The position numbers and the translations under genes were made by a program. DNA of 16,383 nucleotides from Sphingobacterium sp. UBA6711. Lineage in GTDB: Bacteria; Bacteroidota; Bacteroidia; Sphingobacteriales; Sphingobacteriaceae. Below, piece after piece: positions 6,756-13,891 of this stretch. The stretch is taken from the NCBI GenBank assembly GCA_002454415.1, contig DKIT01000112.1, positions 30,586-46,968 on the forward strand. Direction: 5' to 3'. The notes beneath the pieces were generated by a model, which saw only the letters and a list, made by a program, of their open reading frames with translations, was not told the DNA's origin and searched no databases. Position 1 is the stretch's first letter. The number at the start of each line of letters is the position of its first letter.

Positions 6756-9435
6756 TATCTTTTCCTAAATATTTATTAAAGTCCCATTTTACACCAACTA
6801 GGAAATATTGTGTCAGCACTTGTTGCACTGATTCAGAATAGTTGGTATCACTACCATTACGGCGTGTATTGTTGTAGGTATTAAAGAGATCAAATGCTTT
6901 GATACTAACTGTCAGACTTTCATCTTTCAAAACCTTTTTCTCTAATTCGATATTTGTATAAAATTGGTTGATTGATTTCCTGTATAGTTTTGTTGGCCCC
7001 GTATAGCTGTAAAAAATGTTTGTTACAATGTTAAATTTCTTGGGTAAAAAATATTTGATATAGCCCGATGCGCCACCTTCAAAACTTGTTGCATTGTACT
7101 GCGTATTGATCGAATTTTGTTGAACATTGATGCCGGTATTTACAGAGATATCGAAATCGAATCCTTCCGAGTCTTGTTCATTTAGGCTTGAACCAAGCCC
7201 GAAATTCGTGTTTTTGGCATTATTCAAAAGAAACTCATCATTGGATTCTCCCCCTGTAAATTTTGTGTAGCTATAACTATTGTTAAATCTAACATTTGCG
7301 CTCTTATTAAAGTTGATGCGACGATTGGCCAACGGTTGCATATGATTGATATTCAAACCGCCATTCCAATTTGATTTGCCGGATAGATTCTCATAAGTGC
7401 TTATTTGTGCAGAGTTATCAAGAATTGTCGTTTTATTGATGATCGGATTGTTTACGAAGGAAAGGTTACCGTTAACATTGATGTTTGTTCCTTTCAAAAG
7501 ACTGAAAGCATTATAATTTGCCGAGATATTGTTGTTGACAGCACGTTTCAGATTGGGGTTTCCGATCTGTTGAAATAACGGATTGGTTTGTGGTTGCAGT
7601 GGCTGTAACTGATCAAACGACGGAATAATATTCGAGCTTTGATAAGCTAGTCGAATATTTTTACTATTTGAAAGACGATAGTTTGCGTCCACGTTCAAAT
7701 TGTTGTCCCAGAAATTTCGGGCAAGATCTATATTTCTATAGCTATCATTTAACTTTTGATTTTTATAGAAGGTACGATTGGAAAAATTGATTTCAATCTT
7801 TTCTTTCCGATAGGAAAAGTGGAGGTTAACCCCCTGATTGGTGTTGTTATCAATTTGATTCTGGGAATACAACGAATCAAACTCCTTTGTGACATTATTT
7901 TTTGAGTCCTGTCTATTTGTACTTTTTGAATGATTGAAGCTATAGCCTAGAGCGACATTCATAAAATCATTGATTCTATTGTTGACGTTAATTGAAGAAG
8001 AGAAGTCGTTCCCATTATTTCGACCCTGTCTAGTTTGGTCAATTATCGTGCTGTCACCTGTTTTATAGATAAAGGTCCTTGATTTTACTTCCGTTTCTGA
8101 GCTCGATTCTTTATGATTGTTGCCTACCATTAAATTCAAGGAGCGCCCCGCTTTTAAGCGCTTTCTATAATTTAAGCGAAAATTATTGTTAGCGCTTGAC
8201 GAGTTCGATTTATTGTCTTCCGTAAAGTCACTGATCGGATTACCCTGTCCATCGCCTGTTTTACTATCTGTATGGTTTAGATTAAAGTTGGTAGCCCAAT
8301 TCGCATTGGATTGCAGCTCCATATGCTGCGTAGAGTCCAGTCGCATCGTCAAATTGGATCTGAAGCCATTACTTCTGCTGTGTCTTTCTGTATTGCTATT
8401 GCTATTTGTCTCCAGAAAGGAATTATCCGGAAGAAGATTCTTATTATAACTTTGTGAACTGTTCTTGTTGCTATTATTATCGTAACCGTAGTTGGCATTC
8501 ACCTTTAGTGCTTTTTTGAAGAACTGATTTTCATAATTGGCACCCAGATTTGTGTTTAATGGTTCACCTGTAATTTGGTTGTTCATCCGCAAAGAGCCCT
8601 CGCGACCGCTCGAGCTCCCCATATTATTGTGGCTCGCAGTAATACCTATCCGCTCGGTATTGTTGAACTTGGCGGCAAAGAGGTTACCAGCATACAGCTC
8701 TTTTGTGCCACCTAAGGCTTCTATGTTCCCAAATATACCCTTTCGTGCTTTCTCTTTCAGCACCACATTAACAGTCTGAATCCTGACCCCATCATCGATA
8801 CCCGAGAGCTCAGCTTCTTCCGACTTTTTCTCATATAGTTGGACTTTGTCTACTGCATCCGCCCGAACATTCCGGATTGCTATTTTAGGATCATATCCAA
8901 AAAATTCCTCGCCATCGATAAAAACTTTCTGAACAGATTTACCTTGAGCAGTGATGCTTCCATCGCCCGAGACAGTAAAGCCTGGTAGACGGCGAAGGAG
9001 ATCTTCCAGTTTGGCATTCTTCTCAGTCGCGAAGCTCCCTGCATCGTACTCTATGGTGTCACCTTTAATGGTTATCGGAAGGCGTCGTGTAACGATAACC
9101 TCTTCCAGTACATTTTTTTGTGAGTTGATCTTGATGTCGTTTAAATCCAGGTCTTTATCCTTAATATCAATCGTATCACTGTACAGTTCAAATTTCGGAT
9201 AAGTGGCCAAGAGGATATAGCTTCCAGGTTTGATATTTTTTACCTGAAATTTTCCTTCTTCATTTGCTCTGTTGAAATAACGGAGCACGGAATCTCTATT
9301 TAACAAAATAATAGAGGCATTTGTCAATGGTTTATTATCAGCTTTGTCCAAAATCTTTCCCTTAATGCTGCTTTGGGAATAGGCGCTGTTGATGATAATA
9401 AATAATAAAAGTATTAATTGAACTAATCTTTTCAT
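6748..9435 (-). CDS. Outer-membrane beta-barrel, TonB-dependent-receptor-like protein
   Basis: An 895-residue protein with a signal peptide (MKRLVQLILLLFIIINSAYSQ). Residues 22-105 form a carboxypeptidase-regulatory-like beta-sandwich (IKGKILDKADNKPLTNASII, then GSYILLATYP). A TonB-box-like VLEEVIVT (109-116) leads into a plug-like domain at about 120-230, with LLRRLPGFTVSGDGSITAQG and VFIDGEEFFGYDP. The rest is a long Asn/Ser-rich barrel with many alternating strands. This layout fits the 'outer membrane beta-barrel family' branch of TonB-dependent receptors. The substrate cannot be inferred. The end is unusual: the last strand (YFLVGVKWDFNKY) is followed by LGKDND, and the gene overlaps the GLPGLI gene by 8 nt, so the two are probably made together. 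Confidence 0.88.
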   Translation of the reverse strand: MKRLVQLILLLFIIINSAYSQSSIKGKILDKADNKPLTNASIILLNRDSVLRYFNRANEEGKFQVKNIKPGSYILLATYPKFELYSDTIDIKDKDLDLNDIKINSQKNVLEEVIVTRRLPITIKGDTIEYDAGSFATEKNAKLEDLLRRLPGFTVSGDGSITAQGKSVQKVFIDGEEFFGYDPKIAIRNVRADAVDKVQLYEKKSEEAELSGIDDGVRIQTVNVVLKEKARKGIFGNIEALGGTKELYAGNLFAAKFNNTERIGITASHNNMGSSSGREGSLRMNNQITGEPLNTNLGANYENQFFKKALKVNANYGYDNNSNKNSSQSYNKNLLPDNSFLETNSNSNTERHSRSNGFRSNLTMRLDSTQHMELQSNANWATNFNLNHTDSKTGDGQGNPISDFTEDNKSNSSSANNNFRLNYRKRLKAGRSLNLMVGNNHKESSSETEVKSRTFIYKTGDSTIIDQTRQGRNNGNDFSSSINVNNRINDFMNVALGYSFNHSKSTNRQDSKNNVTKEFDSLYSQNQIDNNTNQGVNLHFSYRKEKIEINFSNRTFYKNQKLNDSYRNIDLARNFWDNNLNVDANYRLSNSKNIRLAYQSSNIIPSFDQLQPLQPQTNPLFQQIGNPNLKRAVNNNISANYNAFSLLKGTNINVNGNLSFVNNPIINKTTILDNSAQISTYENLSGKSNWNGGLNINHMQPLANRRINFNKSANVRFNNSYSYTKFTGGESNDEFLLNNAKNTNFGLGSSLNEQDSEGFDFDISVNTGINVQQNSINTQYNATSFEGGASGYIKYFLPKKFNIVTNIFYSYTGPTKLYRKSINQFYTNIELEKKVLKDESLTVSIKAFDLFNTYNNTRRNGSDTNYSESVQQVLTQYFLVGVKWDFNKYLGKDND

Positions 9436-9452
9436 GTACGGGTTGTATCCTT

Positions 9453-9460
9453 CAAAGATA
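9453..9460 (-). promoter_or_regulatory. -7 box for the receptor-GLPGLI operon
   Basis: On the minus strand TATCTTTG (9460-9453) matches TAnnTTTG exactly, 17 nt before the ATG at 9435. The -33 region has only TTTA-like sequence (9481-9478) at a 17-nt spacing. Confidence 0.5.
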
Positions 9461-9561
9461 ATTTACTTAATCGTTAATAAACGTAAAATGTCTCTTCCGA
9501 ATGTAAAATATTTGGGATAAAGATTTTATTACAATCCATACAGATTGTAACAGTAAGGTTG

Positions 9562-9593
9562 TTTGAGAAAGTTAGCAGTAAAATTTACCTTTG
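9562..9593 (+). promoter_or_regulatory. Promoter of the thioredoxin-like gene; it decides the start
   Basis: TTTG (9562-9565), 20 nt, TACCTTTG (9586-9593): both boxes are exact at the best spacing. The open frame could begin at a TTG (9591-9593), but that codon is the last three bases of the -7 box, so it should lie before the transcription start. The first usable in-frame codon is the ATG at 9609, giving a leader of only about 10 nt. Confidence 0.75.
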
Positions 9594-9608
9594 CACAAAA
9601 TAGATGTT

Positions 9609-10166
9609 ATGACTTTTGAAAAATACCTGCAACAATTTGAAGATATCTTAAATCATCCTGAAAATCATCCAACTTATCAGGATGAAGAATATTATCAGTA
9701 CACAAAAATGAACTGGACAAGAATGGGACGTTGGTTAAAGCGTTTCGAACCAACTTTGGCTTTTGAGCAGTTTGTTGGATCGATCACTCAGAAGCAACAA
9801 TGGATCATTATCACCGAGCCCTGGTGTGGAGATGCTGCTCATTCCGTACCTATGCTCGCAAAGATGGCTTCGAAAAATTCGAATATTAGTCTCGATATCC
9901 AATTGCGTGACAGCGCCCCGTTCCTGATTGATTCCTATTTAACGAATGGTGGAAAATCCATCCCAATTTTAGTGATCCGGAATGAAGCTGGAGAAGATTT
10001 AGCCGTTTGGGGACCGAGACCGCAAGCTTGTCAACAACTGTTTCTGAACATGAAGGAACAGGGGATTGATTTCTCCGAAATTAAGGAAGAAATACAGAAA
10101 TGGTATAATACTGACAAGGGGGTGGAGATTCAAAAGGAGATCCAAGCACTTTTGGAAATCAAATAG
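9609..10166 (+). CDS. Thioredoxin-fold family protein (Thioredoxin_9 type)
   Basis: A 185-residue cytoplasmic protein (no signal peptide). The thioredoxin-like core starts at about residue 60; IIITEPWCGDAAHSVPML (66-83) holds the active-site region, and SIPILVI (117-123) carries the cis-proline. The motif is WCGDAAHS: only Cys73 is present and Ala76 replaces the second cysteine of CxxC, so a classic dithiol exchange is unlikely. This WCGDA pattern is typical of the family, whose role is not well defined; a redox or peroxidase-like job is only inference. The start at 9609 was preferred over a TTG 18 nt earlier because the promoter overlaps the latter. A two-codon frame (ATG TTA TGA, 9604-9612) ends on the start codon. 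Confidence 0.85.
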   Translation: MTFEKYLQQFEDILNHPENHPTYQDEEYYQYTKMNWTRMGRWLKRFEPTLAFEQFVGSITQKQQWIIITEPWCGDAAHSVPMLAKMASKNSNISLDIQLRDSAPFLIDSYLTNGGKSIPILVIRNEAGEDLAVWGPRPQACQQLFLNMKEQGIDFSEIKEEIQKWYNTDKGVEIQKEIQALLEIK

Positions 10167-10240
10167 GCGACATAAACCTTATTTGATCGGAAAATAGCTG
10201 TCAGGCAGGTACAAGACATCGTGCCCATCTCTGGGTTTTG

Positions 10241-10352
10241 ATTGGAGTTTGTTCGGAGCTTGTTCGGTACTTCCTCGGAGCTCCTTCGGTACTTGTTCGG
10301 TTTTAACCGTACAAGCTCCGAGGAATAAGCGAACAAGCTCCGTCCAATTACC
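10241..10352. repeat. Head-to-head array of 11-nt units (phased inverted repeat)
   Basis: Five tandem 11-nt units run from 10244 to 10298: GGAGTTTGTTC, GGAGCTTGTTC, GGTACTTCCTC, GGAGCTCCTTC, GGTACTTGTTC. They meet a centre, GGTTTTAACC (10299-10308), followed by inverted units GTACAAGCTCC, GAGGAATAAGC, GAACAAGCTCC and GTCCAATTACC (10309-10352). Unit 2 and the third inverted unit are exact reverse complements, and ATTGGA (10241-10246) with TCCAAT (10343-10348) closes the outside. The period is about one DNA helical turn. The right arm has about one unit fewer, so a folded form would be a long, bulged hairpin or cruciform. I recall GAACAAGCTCC-like repeats as dispersed elements in Sphingobacteriaceae, but cannot confirm that here. 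Confidence 0.85.
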
Positions 10353-10446
10353 GTCTCTCTTCCCTTCTTGTTCTCGGTTTATTTTAGAAAAAATTAAAGT
10401 GAAAAGCGATATCCTTTTTATTAGCTTTATAGCAAGTATAGTTCGA

Positions 10447-10476
10447 TTTGTATGAGATCGTACAAAACTATTTATG
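10447..10476 (+). promoter_or_regulatory. Promoter candidate for the YjbR gene
   Basis: TTTG (10447-10450), 18 nt, TATTTATG (10469-10476), one mismatch from TAnnTTTG. The ATG is 22 nt further on. Confidence 0.45.
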
Positions 10477-10498
10477 CTATAATTAAAATGGAAAAATT

Positions 10499-10861
10499 AT
10501 GAACATCGAAGATTTGAGAGATTACTGTTTGTCTATCGGTCCAGTGACTGAGGAAACACCATTTGGTCCAGATACCTTGGTGTTTAAGATCGGTTCCAAA
10601 ATCTTTCTGTTGGTAGGGTTGGATCAGATTAATGATCTACGTTTTAATGTTAAATGTGATCCAGAAAAGGCGATTGAACTTAGAGAAAAATACGAGCAGA
10701 CGGTACTACCAGGATACCATATGAATAAGAAACATTGGAATACTGTTATTGCCAATAGGGAGCTTGATGATCGAAAACTGGAGGAGTTGATTCTGCATAG
10801 TTATCAGCTTATTGTGGAGAGCTTACCTAGCAAGATCAAGCGGGAAATTAAAGGGCTATAG
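10499..10861 (+). CDS. MmcQ/YjbR family protein (DUF419)
   Basis: A 120-residue protein of the MmcQ/YjbR family, small single-domain proteins with a double-wing, CyaY-like fold that have been suggested to bind DNA; the cellular role is unknown. Family features are the N-terminal MNIEDLRDYCLSI, the TEETPFGPDTLVFKIGSKIF segment (residues 17-36), VKCDPEKAIELRE (51-63) and GYHMNKKHWNTVI (72-84). Length is normal. The ATG at 10499 fits the conserved family start. A four-codon frame (ATG GAA AAA TTA TGA, 10488-10502) ends on this start codon. It is probably transcribed alone; no terminator is obvious after it. Confidence 0.88.
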   Translation: MNIEDLRDYCLSIGPVTEETPFGPDTLVFKIGSKIFLLVGLDQINDLRFNVKCDPEKAIELREKYEQTVLPGYHMNKKHWNTVIANRELDDRKLEELILHSYQLIVESLPSKIKREIKGL

Positions 10862-10957
10862 TGCTACCTAATGTAAAGAATTGGTTGTCTATTAAGAAAA
10901 ACGTATGGAAACGACCTTTTTTGAAATCAGGAATAGTAGCATTGCGAAATCAATGTG

Positions 10958-10986
10958 TTGCCCAATGACATTGATTATTAAATTTA
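10958..10986 (+). promoter_or_regulatory. Promoter remnant of the broken lipoprotein gene
   Basis: TTG (10958-10960), 18 nt, TAAATTTA (10979-10986), one mismatch from TAnnTTTG. It lies 17 nt before the ATG at 11004. It may still drive transcription across the broken genes. Confidence 0.3.
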
Positions 10987-11003
10987 TGCTAAAAATTATT
11001 TTT

Positions 11004-11422
11004 ATGAAGCGAACAAGAAATTACTTCTGGGTAATTAATTTATGCTGCTTTTCTGCTTAGAAAGCTGTATAAAAGAAGAAGCATTAAATGCAGAAGCAGA
11101 TATTGAAGGTGCGAGTGTTGCTCAGGGCGACCAAATTTTAAAAGGGGAACCTTCTATCGATAACAATACCATCGTTTTCTTGCTAAAACGTTTCGCGGGA
11201 AGTTATATGCAGTCTCCCGAATTTGTTTTAACGCCTGGCGCATCTATCGAGCCAAAAAGCGGTACTGAGCTTAATTTTTTCGAGCCACAAAAATATACTG
11301 TTACCTCGGAGGATGGAGCATGGTCTAAAACCTATACAGTTTCTTTTGTGTCTGATGAAGGTGCAGATTTGTATTCTGCTTTTGAAAATGCAGAAGTAGT
11401 GACTGCCTCAAACTATACGTAA
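11004..11422 (+). pseudogene. Broken PCMD-type lipoprotein (frameshifted and truncated)
   Basis: From the ATG at 11004 the frame reads MKRTRNYFWVINLCCFSA and then stops (TAG 11058-11060). The frame open from 11042 reads LLFCLESCIKEEALNAEADI, beginning with a lipobox (LESC). Joining the two at about 11040-11045 rebuilds a normal lipoprotein signal peptide, so a 1-nt gain or 2-nt loss has split it. What follows (KYTVTSEDGAWSKTYTVSF, then SAFENAEVV) resembles the N-terminal Ig-like domain of PCMD lipoproteins, which are surface proteins of Bacteroidota. The frame stops at 11422, where the PCMD domain proper should begin, leaving about a third of a usual protein. A short product from 11042 is possible, but a working lipoprotein is not. 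Confidence 0.65.
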
Positions 11423-12020
11423 GATCGAAAGCTATAATCCTGGCTTGCAAGTTGGGCTAGAAGCCAATGCTACAAAATGGCTGGGGAAAAGTAAAAACTG
11501 GGGATTTCGTTCAGGGATACGTTTTGAAACGAAAGGAATGAAAACAGAAGCACGGGTAAAGAATTATCTAACAGAAATTGTCAAAGATGATGCGAAGGTA
11601 AAGGGATATTATACGGGAAAGGTTGAAACCGATGTACAGAACACTTACCTATCTGTACCTGTTTTGGCCGTTTATAAACTGTCGAACCGTTGGAATTTAT
11701 ACGGAGGACTTTATTTTTCCGCATTGTTGGACAATACGTTTGATGGAAATGTATCTAATGGATACTTGCGTCAAAATACACCAACGGGAACAAAAATAAC
11801 CTTTGAAAAAGGTAGTCAGGCATCTTATGATTTTTCTGAAAACGTTCGTAAATTTCAATGGGGAACACAAATTGGCGCAGAATGGAGAATGAATCAACAC
11901 TTTAAGTTGTTGACAGATGTTACTTATGGCTTTCACACCATCATCGAGAAGTATTTTAGCTCCATAGATTTTAGCATGCATAATATCTATCTGAATGTAG
12001 GATTTGGCTATAATTTCTAA
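11403..12020 (+). pseudogene. Outer-membrane beta-barrel protein lacking its N-terminus
   Basis: The frame is open from 11403 (after a TGA at 11400-11402) and has no ATG near its beginning; the first candidate start is a TTG at 11445. The product reads IRKIESYNPGLQVGLEAN and continues as a porin-like beta-barrel: alternating strands such as NWGFRSGIRFETKGMK, TYLSVPVLAVYKL and NLYGGLYFSALL, ending with the aromatic-terminated strand NIYLNVGFGYNF that fits an outer-membrane insertion signal. The signal peptide and first strands are missing, since the family normally begins with a Sec signal. It directly abuts the truncated PCMD lipoprotein, overlapping its last codons in another frame. The simplest reading is one deletion that removed the end of the lipoprotein gene and the beginning of this one. 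Confidence 0.65.
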
Positions 12021-12083
12021 AGTGCATGATCATTTTAAATTATAACGCTCAGTTGCAGACAACTGATTTCAGTACCCTGAAAT

Positions 12084-12131
12084 AACAACATTCCATCGGC
12101 CTTATTGCTGATGGAATGTTGTTGTATTTTT
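12084..12131. terminator. Strong terminator between convergent genes
   Basis: AACAACATTCCATC (12084-12097) and GATGGAATGTTGTT (12110-12123) form a perfect 14-bp stem. A G-T wobble and two more pairs shorten the 12-nt loop to about 6. A T run follows at 12127-12131. It separates the barrel remnant from the oxygenase gene on the minus strand and could serve both. Confidence 0.85.
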
Positions 12132-12170
12132 AACTTGTTGCGATTCTCATATCAACAAGTTTGTTCTATT

Positions 12171-13133
12171 TTACATTTTTAATCCGATTTCCCTCAATCG
12201 TTCATCCAGGTACTGGCCTGCCGTATAATCTTCGTAGACTTTTGGATGCTCAGCATCAATGCAAGAGTCCAGGGAAGCCAGACTCATGGAAGATTTTGGG
12301 TGCAAAAAGAATGGAATAGAAAACCGGGAAGTGCCCATTTTTTCACGTGGAGGATTAACTACACGGTGGGTGGTTGACTTTAATTTATTGTTTGTCAAAC
12401 GTTGCAACATATCGCCAACATTGATGACTATATCTTCACCTTTGGCTTTAATCGGGAACCATTCTCCATCTTTTGTCAGTACTTCAAGTCCATCTGCGCT
12501 CGCTCCGATCAATAAAGTGATGAGGTTAATATCTTCGTGAGCACCTGCACGGACAGCGTCTGGAGCTAGAGCATCAGGGTCGCTGATTGGAAAATAATGA
12601 ATAGCGCGTAAAATAGAATTACCATTGATAACAAACTTTTCAAAGTAATCTTCTTCAAGATCAAGATAGGTTGCTATTGCTTTCAATAGTTCACGGCCGG
12701 TATCTTCCAATTTTTTATAAACCTCTGCAGTGACGCCATTGAAACGAGGTATTTCAGCTACCAGAGGATTGTCCGGAAAATCAGACTTTGAATATTCTTC
12801 ACCAACGATTGTTTGACCGCGTTGCCAAAATTCCTTCAAATCTGGTGTCGTCGAGTCTTTGGCTTTTTCTCTTCCTTTCGCTGTATAGCCACGCTGGCCT
12901 GCAAGTTCCGGAAATTCGTATTTTTCTTTTGTCTCCGTCGGTAAACCAAAAAATTCAGGAACGACTTGATATAATTCTTCAATCAGCTCTTTTGATAAAC
13001 CATGATTGGCAATCGTCACAAAGCCTGTTTCATTAAAAGCTCTGCCAATATCTTGAATAAATTGATTTCGTTGTTCTTGGGTTCCTTGTGTATAATGTAA
13101 CAAGTCCAAGCGTGGTATGTTTACTAAAGCCAT
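12171..13133 (-). CDS. Fe(II)/2-oxoglutarate-type oxygenase, isopenicillin N synthase-like family
   Basis: A 320-residue protein of the double-stranded beta-helix non-heme iron oxygenase family. The N-terminal segment is VNIPRLDLLHY (4-14), with GFVTIANHGLSKELI (37-51) typical of DIOX_N. The iron ligands are His199 and Asp201 in AGAHEDINLITLL and His256 in STTHRVVNP; Arg270 and Ser272 in SRFSIPFF are the 2-oxoglutarate-binding RxS. All catalytic residues are present, so it should be active, but the substrate is unknown. Family members act on antibiotics precursors, ethylene or small metabolites, and none of these is implied here. I chose ATG 13133-13131. The frame extends 63 residues further, but that part looks non-protein-like and contains the promoter at 13157-13164. 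Confidence 0.87.
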   Translation of the reverse strand: MALVNIPRLDLLHYTQGTQEQRNQFIQDIGRAFNETGFVTIANHGLSKELIEELYQVVPEFFGLPTETKEKYEFPELAGQRGYTAKGREKAKDSTTPDLKEFWQRGQTIVGEEYSKSDFPDNPLVAEIPRFNGVTAEVYKKLEDTGRELLKAIATYLDLEEDYFEKFVINGNSILRAIHYFPISDPDALAPDAVRAGAHEDINLITLLIGASADGLEVLTKDGEWFPIKAKGEDIVINVGDMLQRLTNNKLKSTTHRVVNPPREKMGTSRFSIPFFLHPKSSMSLASLDSCIDAEHPKVYEDYTAGQYLDERLREIGLKM

Positions 13134-13156
13134 ACAATGATGATGTTTGTTCGGGA

Positions 13157-13188
13157 CAAAGTTAACGCAATTAATTTTGATTATTAAA
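13157..13188 (-). promoter_or_regulatory. Promoter of the oxygenase gene
   Basis: On the minus strand TAACTTTG (13164-13157) matches the -7 consensus exactly, and TTTA (13188-13185) sits 20 nt upstream in place of TTTG. It lies inside the apparent 5' extension of the open frame, which shows that the ATG at 13133 is the true start. Confidence 0.6.
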
Positions 13189-13339
13189 CAGGACTTGTTA
13201 ATAAAAGTTTTGCGATCTGCTTTATCATGTTGTATTTCAGTGTTTAAAAGTTTTCCACATTTTTGATTTTTCAGTGTATATGAAAGGGAATTGAACTTTT
13301 TATGCTGACGGATAAATGACAAAATATATTGTTTTTCGC

Positions 13340-13371
13340 CTTGCTATTGTTATTACTAACTGGTATATTTG
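13340..13371 (+). promoter_or_regulatory. Promoter of the marR-fatty acid oxidation operon
   Basis: CTTG (13340-13343), 20 nt, TATATTTG (13364-13371), an exact -7 box with a near-exact -33 box. Transcription should begin near 13376-13378. The apparent TTG start at 13369-13371 is the end of the -7 box, so it lies before the transcript. Confidence 0.72.
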
Positions 13372-13389
13372 TTATGCAAGCATAATAAA
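13368..13389. promoter_or_regulatory. Palindromic operator candidate for the MarR regulator
   Basis: TTATGC-AA-GCATAA (13372-13385) is a perfect 6-2-6 palindrome. It extends outward, after one mismatched pair, to TTT on the left and AAA on the right (22 nt in all). It covers the last bases of the -7 box and the expected transcription start. The size and position suit a MarR dimer acting as a repressor of its own operon. This is inference from position and symmetry. Confidence 0.55.
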
Positions 13390-13407
13390 TCGCTTGTGAG
13401 TACGCTT

Positions 13408-13848
13408 ATGAACCAAAATCAGACAATCGATTATTTTTTAAAAACGGGCTGGCAGACCATAGCCAATAAATACAATCAAATTGCTTCGCAATATGGTTTT
13501 ACCCAGGCTGCTGGTTATATTTTAATCAATATCCATAAAGAAGGGACGCCTGTTTCTCAGATTGCAAATTTGACTGGAGTTAAAACAACTAGTTTGTCTC
13601 GTGTGTTGAATAATTTGGAGTCATTAGGATTTATTTACCGTGAAACCAGTGAAACGGACAAACGTTCGGTCAAAGTGTATCTGACTGAATTGGGAAGGGA
13701 GAAACGGAGAATAGCCAAAGATGTTGTCCGTAATTTCAATCAGTACTTGGCGGATAATTTTTCGGAAAAAGAACGGGATCAATTAATTTCTTCTCTGGCC
13801 AAGCTCAATGAGCTGGCGACTAGTTACAAGGAAGAGTCTATTGTATAG
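13408..13848 (+). CDS. MarR family transcriptional regulator
   Basis: A 146-residue winged-helix regulator. It begins MNQNQTIDYFLKTGWQTI. The DNA-binding part includes TPVSQIANLTGVKTTSLSRVLNNLE (about residues 46-70), the recognition helix, and IYRETSETDKRSVKVYLT (75-92), the wing with the conserved DKR. The flanking helices would form the dimer interface. The start at 13408 was chosen because an in-frame TTG upstream lies within the -7 box. It is followed after 43 nt, with no terminator, by the beta-oxidation enzyme, so it probably senses a fatty acid or acyl-CoA and represses this operon. The likely operator is the palindrome at the transcription start. The ligand is inferred from gene order only. 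Confidence 0.9.
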   Translation: MNQNQTIDYFLKTGWQTIANKYNQIASQYGFTQAAGYILINIHKEGTPVSQIANLTGVKTTSLSRVLNNLESLGFIYRETSETDKRSVKVYLTELGREKRRIAKDVVRNFNQYLADNFSEKERDQLISSLAKLNELATSYKEESIV

Positions 13849-13891
13849 AAGTTAAACCAAATGTACAGAAGTGCATGATAAATATGTTATG

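Larger units (their letters stand above)
10167..10498. other. 332-nt intergenic region between the thioredoxin-like and YjbR genes
   Basis: No gene is supported here. It holds a weak hairpin at the end of the thioredoxin-like gene (ATCAAATA 10158-10165 with TATTTGAT 10180-10187) that lacks a T-tract, the phased inverted repeat at 10241-10352, an AT-rich stretch from 10380, and a promoter-like pair at 10447-10476. The two open frames that cross the repeat on either strand are low-complexity and resemble no protein. Confidence 0.7.

Noticed and set aside
10158..10187. Hairpin at the end of the thioredoxin-like gene as a terminator
   Set aside because: The stem is only 8 bp and AT-rich with a large loop, and it has no following T-tract.
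10244..10352. CRISPR-like array
   Set aside because: The units are 11 nt and contiguous with no spacers, and half are inverted, which does not fit CRISPR.
10130..10455. Open frames crossing the 11-nt repeat on both strands
   Set aside because: They only translate the repeat and AT-rich DNA, have no start signals and match no family.
13134..13322. 63-residue N-terminal extension of the oxygenase frame
   Set aside because: The stretch is basic and Asn/Lys/His-rich, unlike the family's start, and it contains the -7 box TAACTTTG (13164-13157). The family-like protein begins at ATG 13133.
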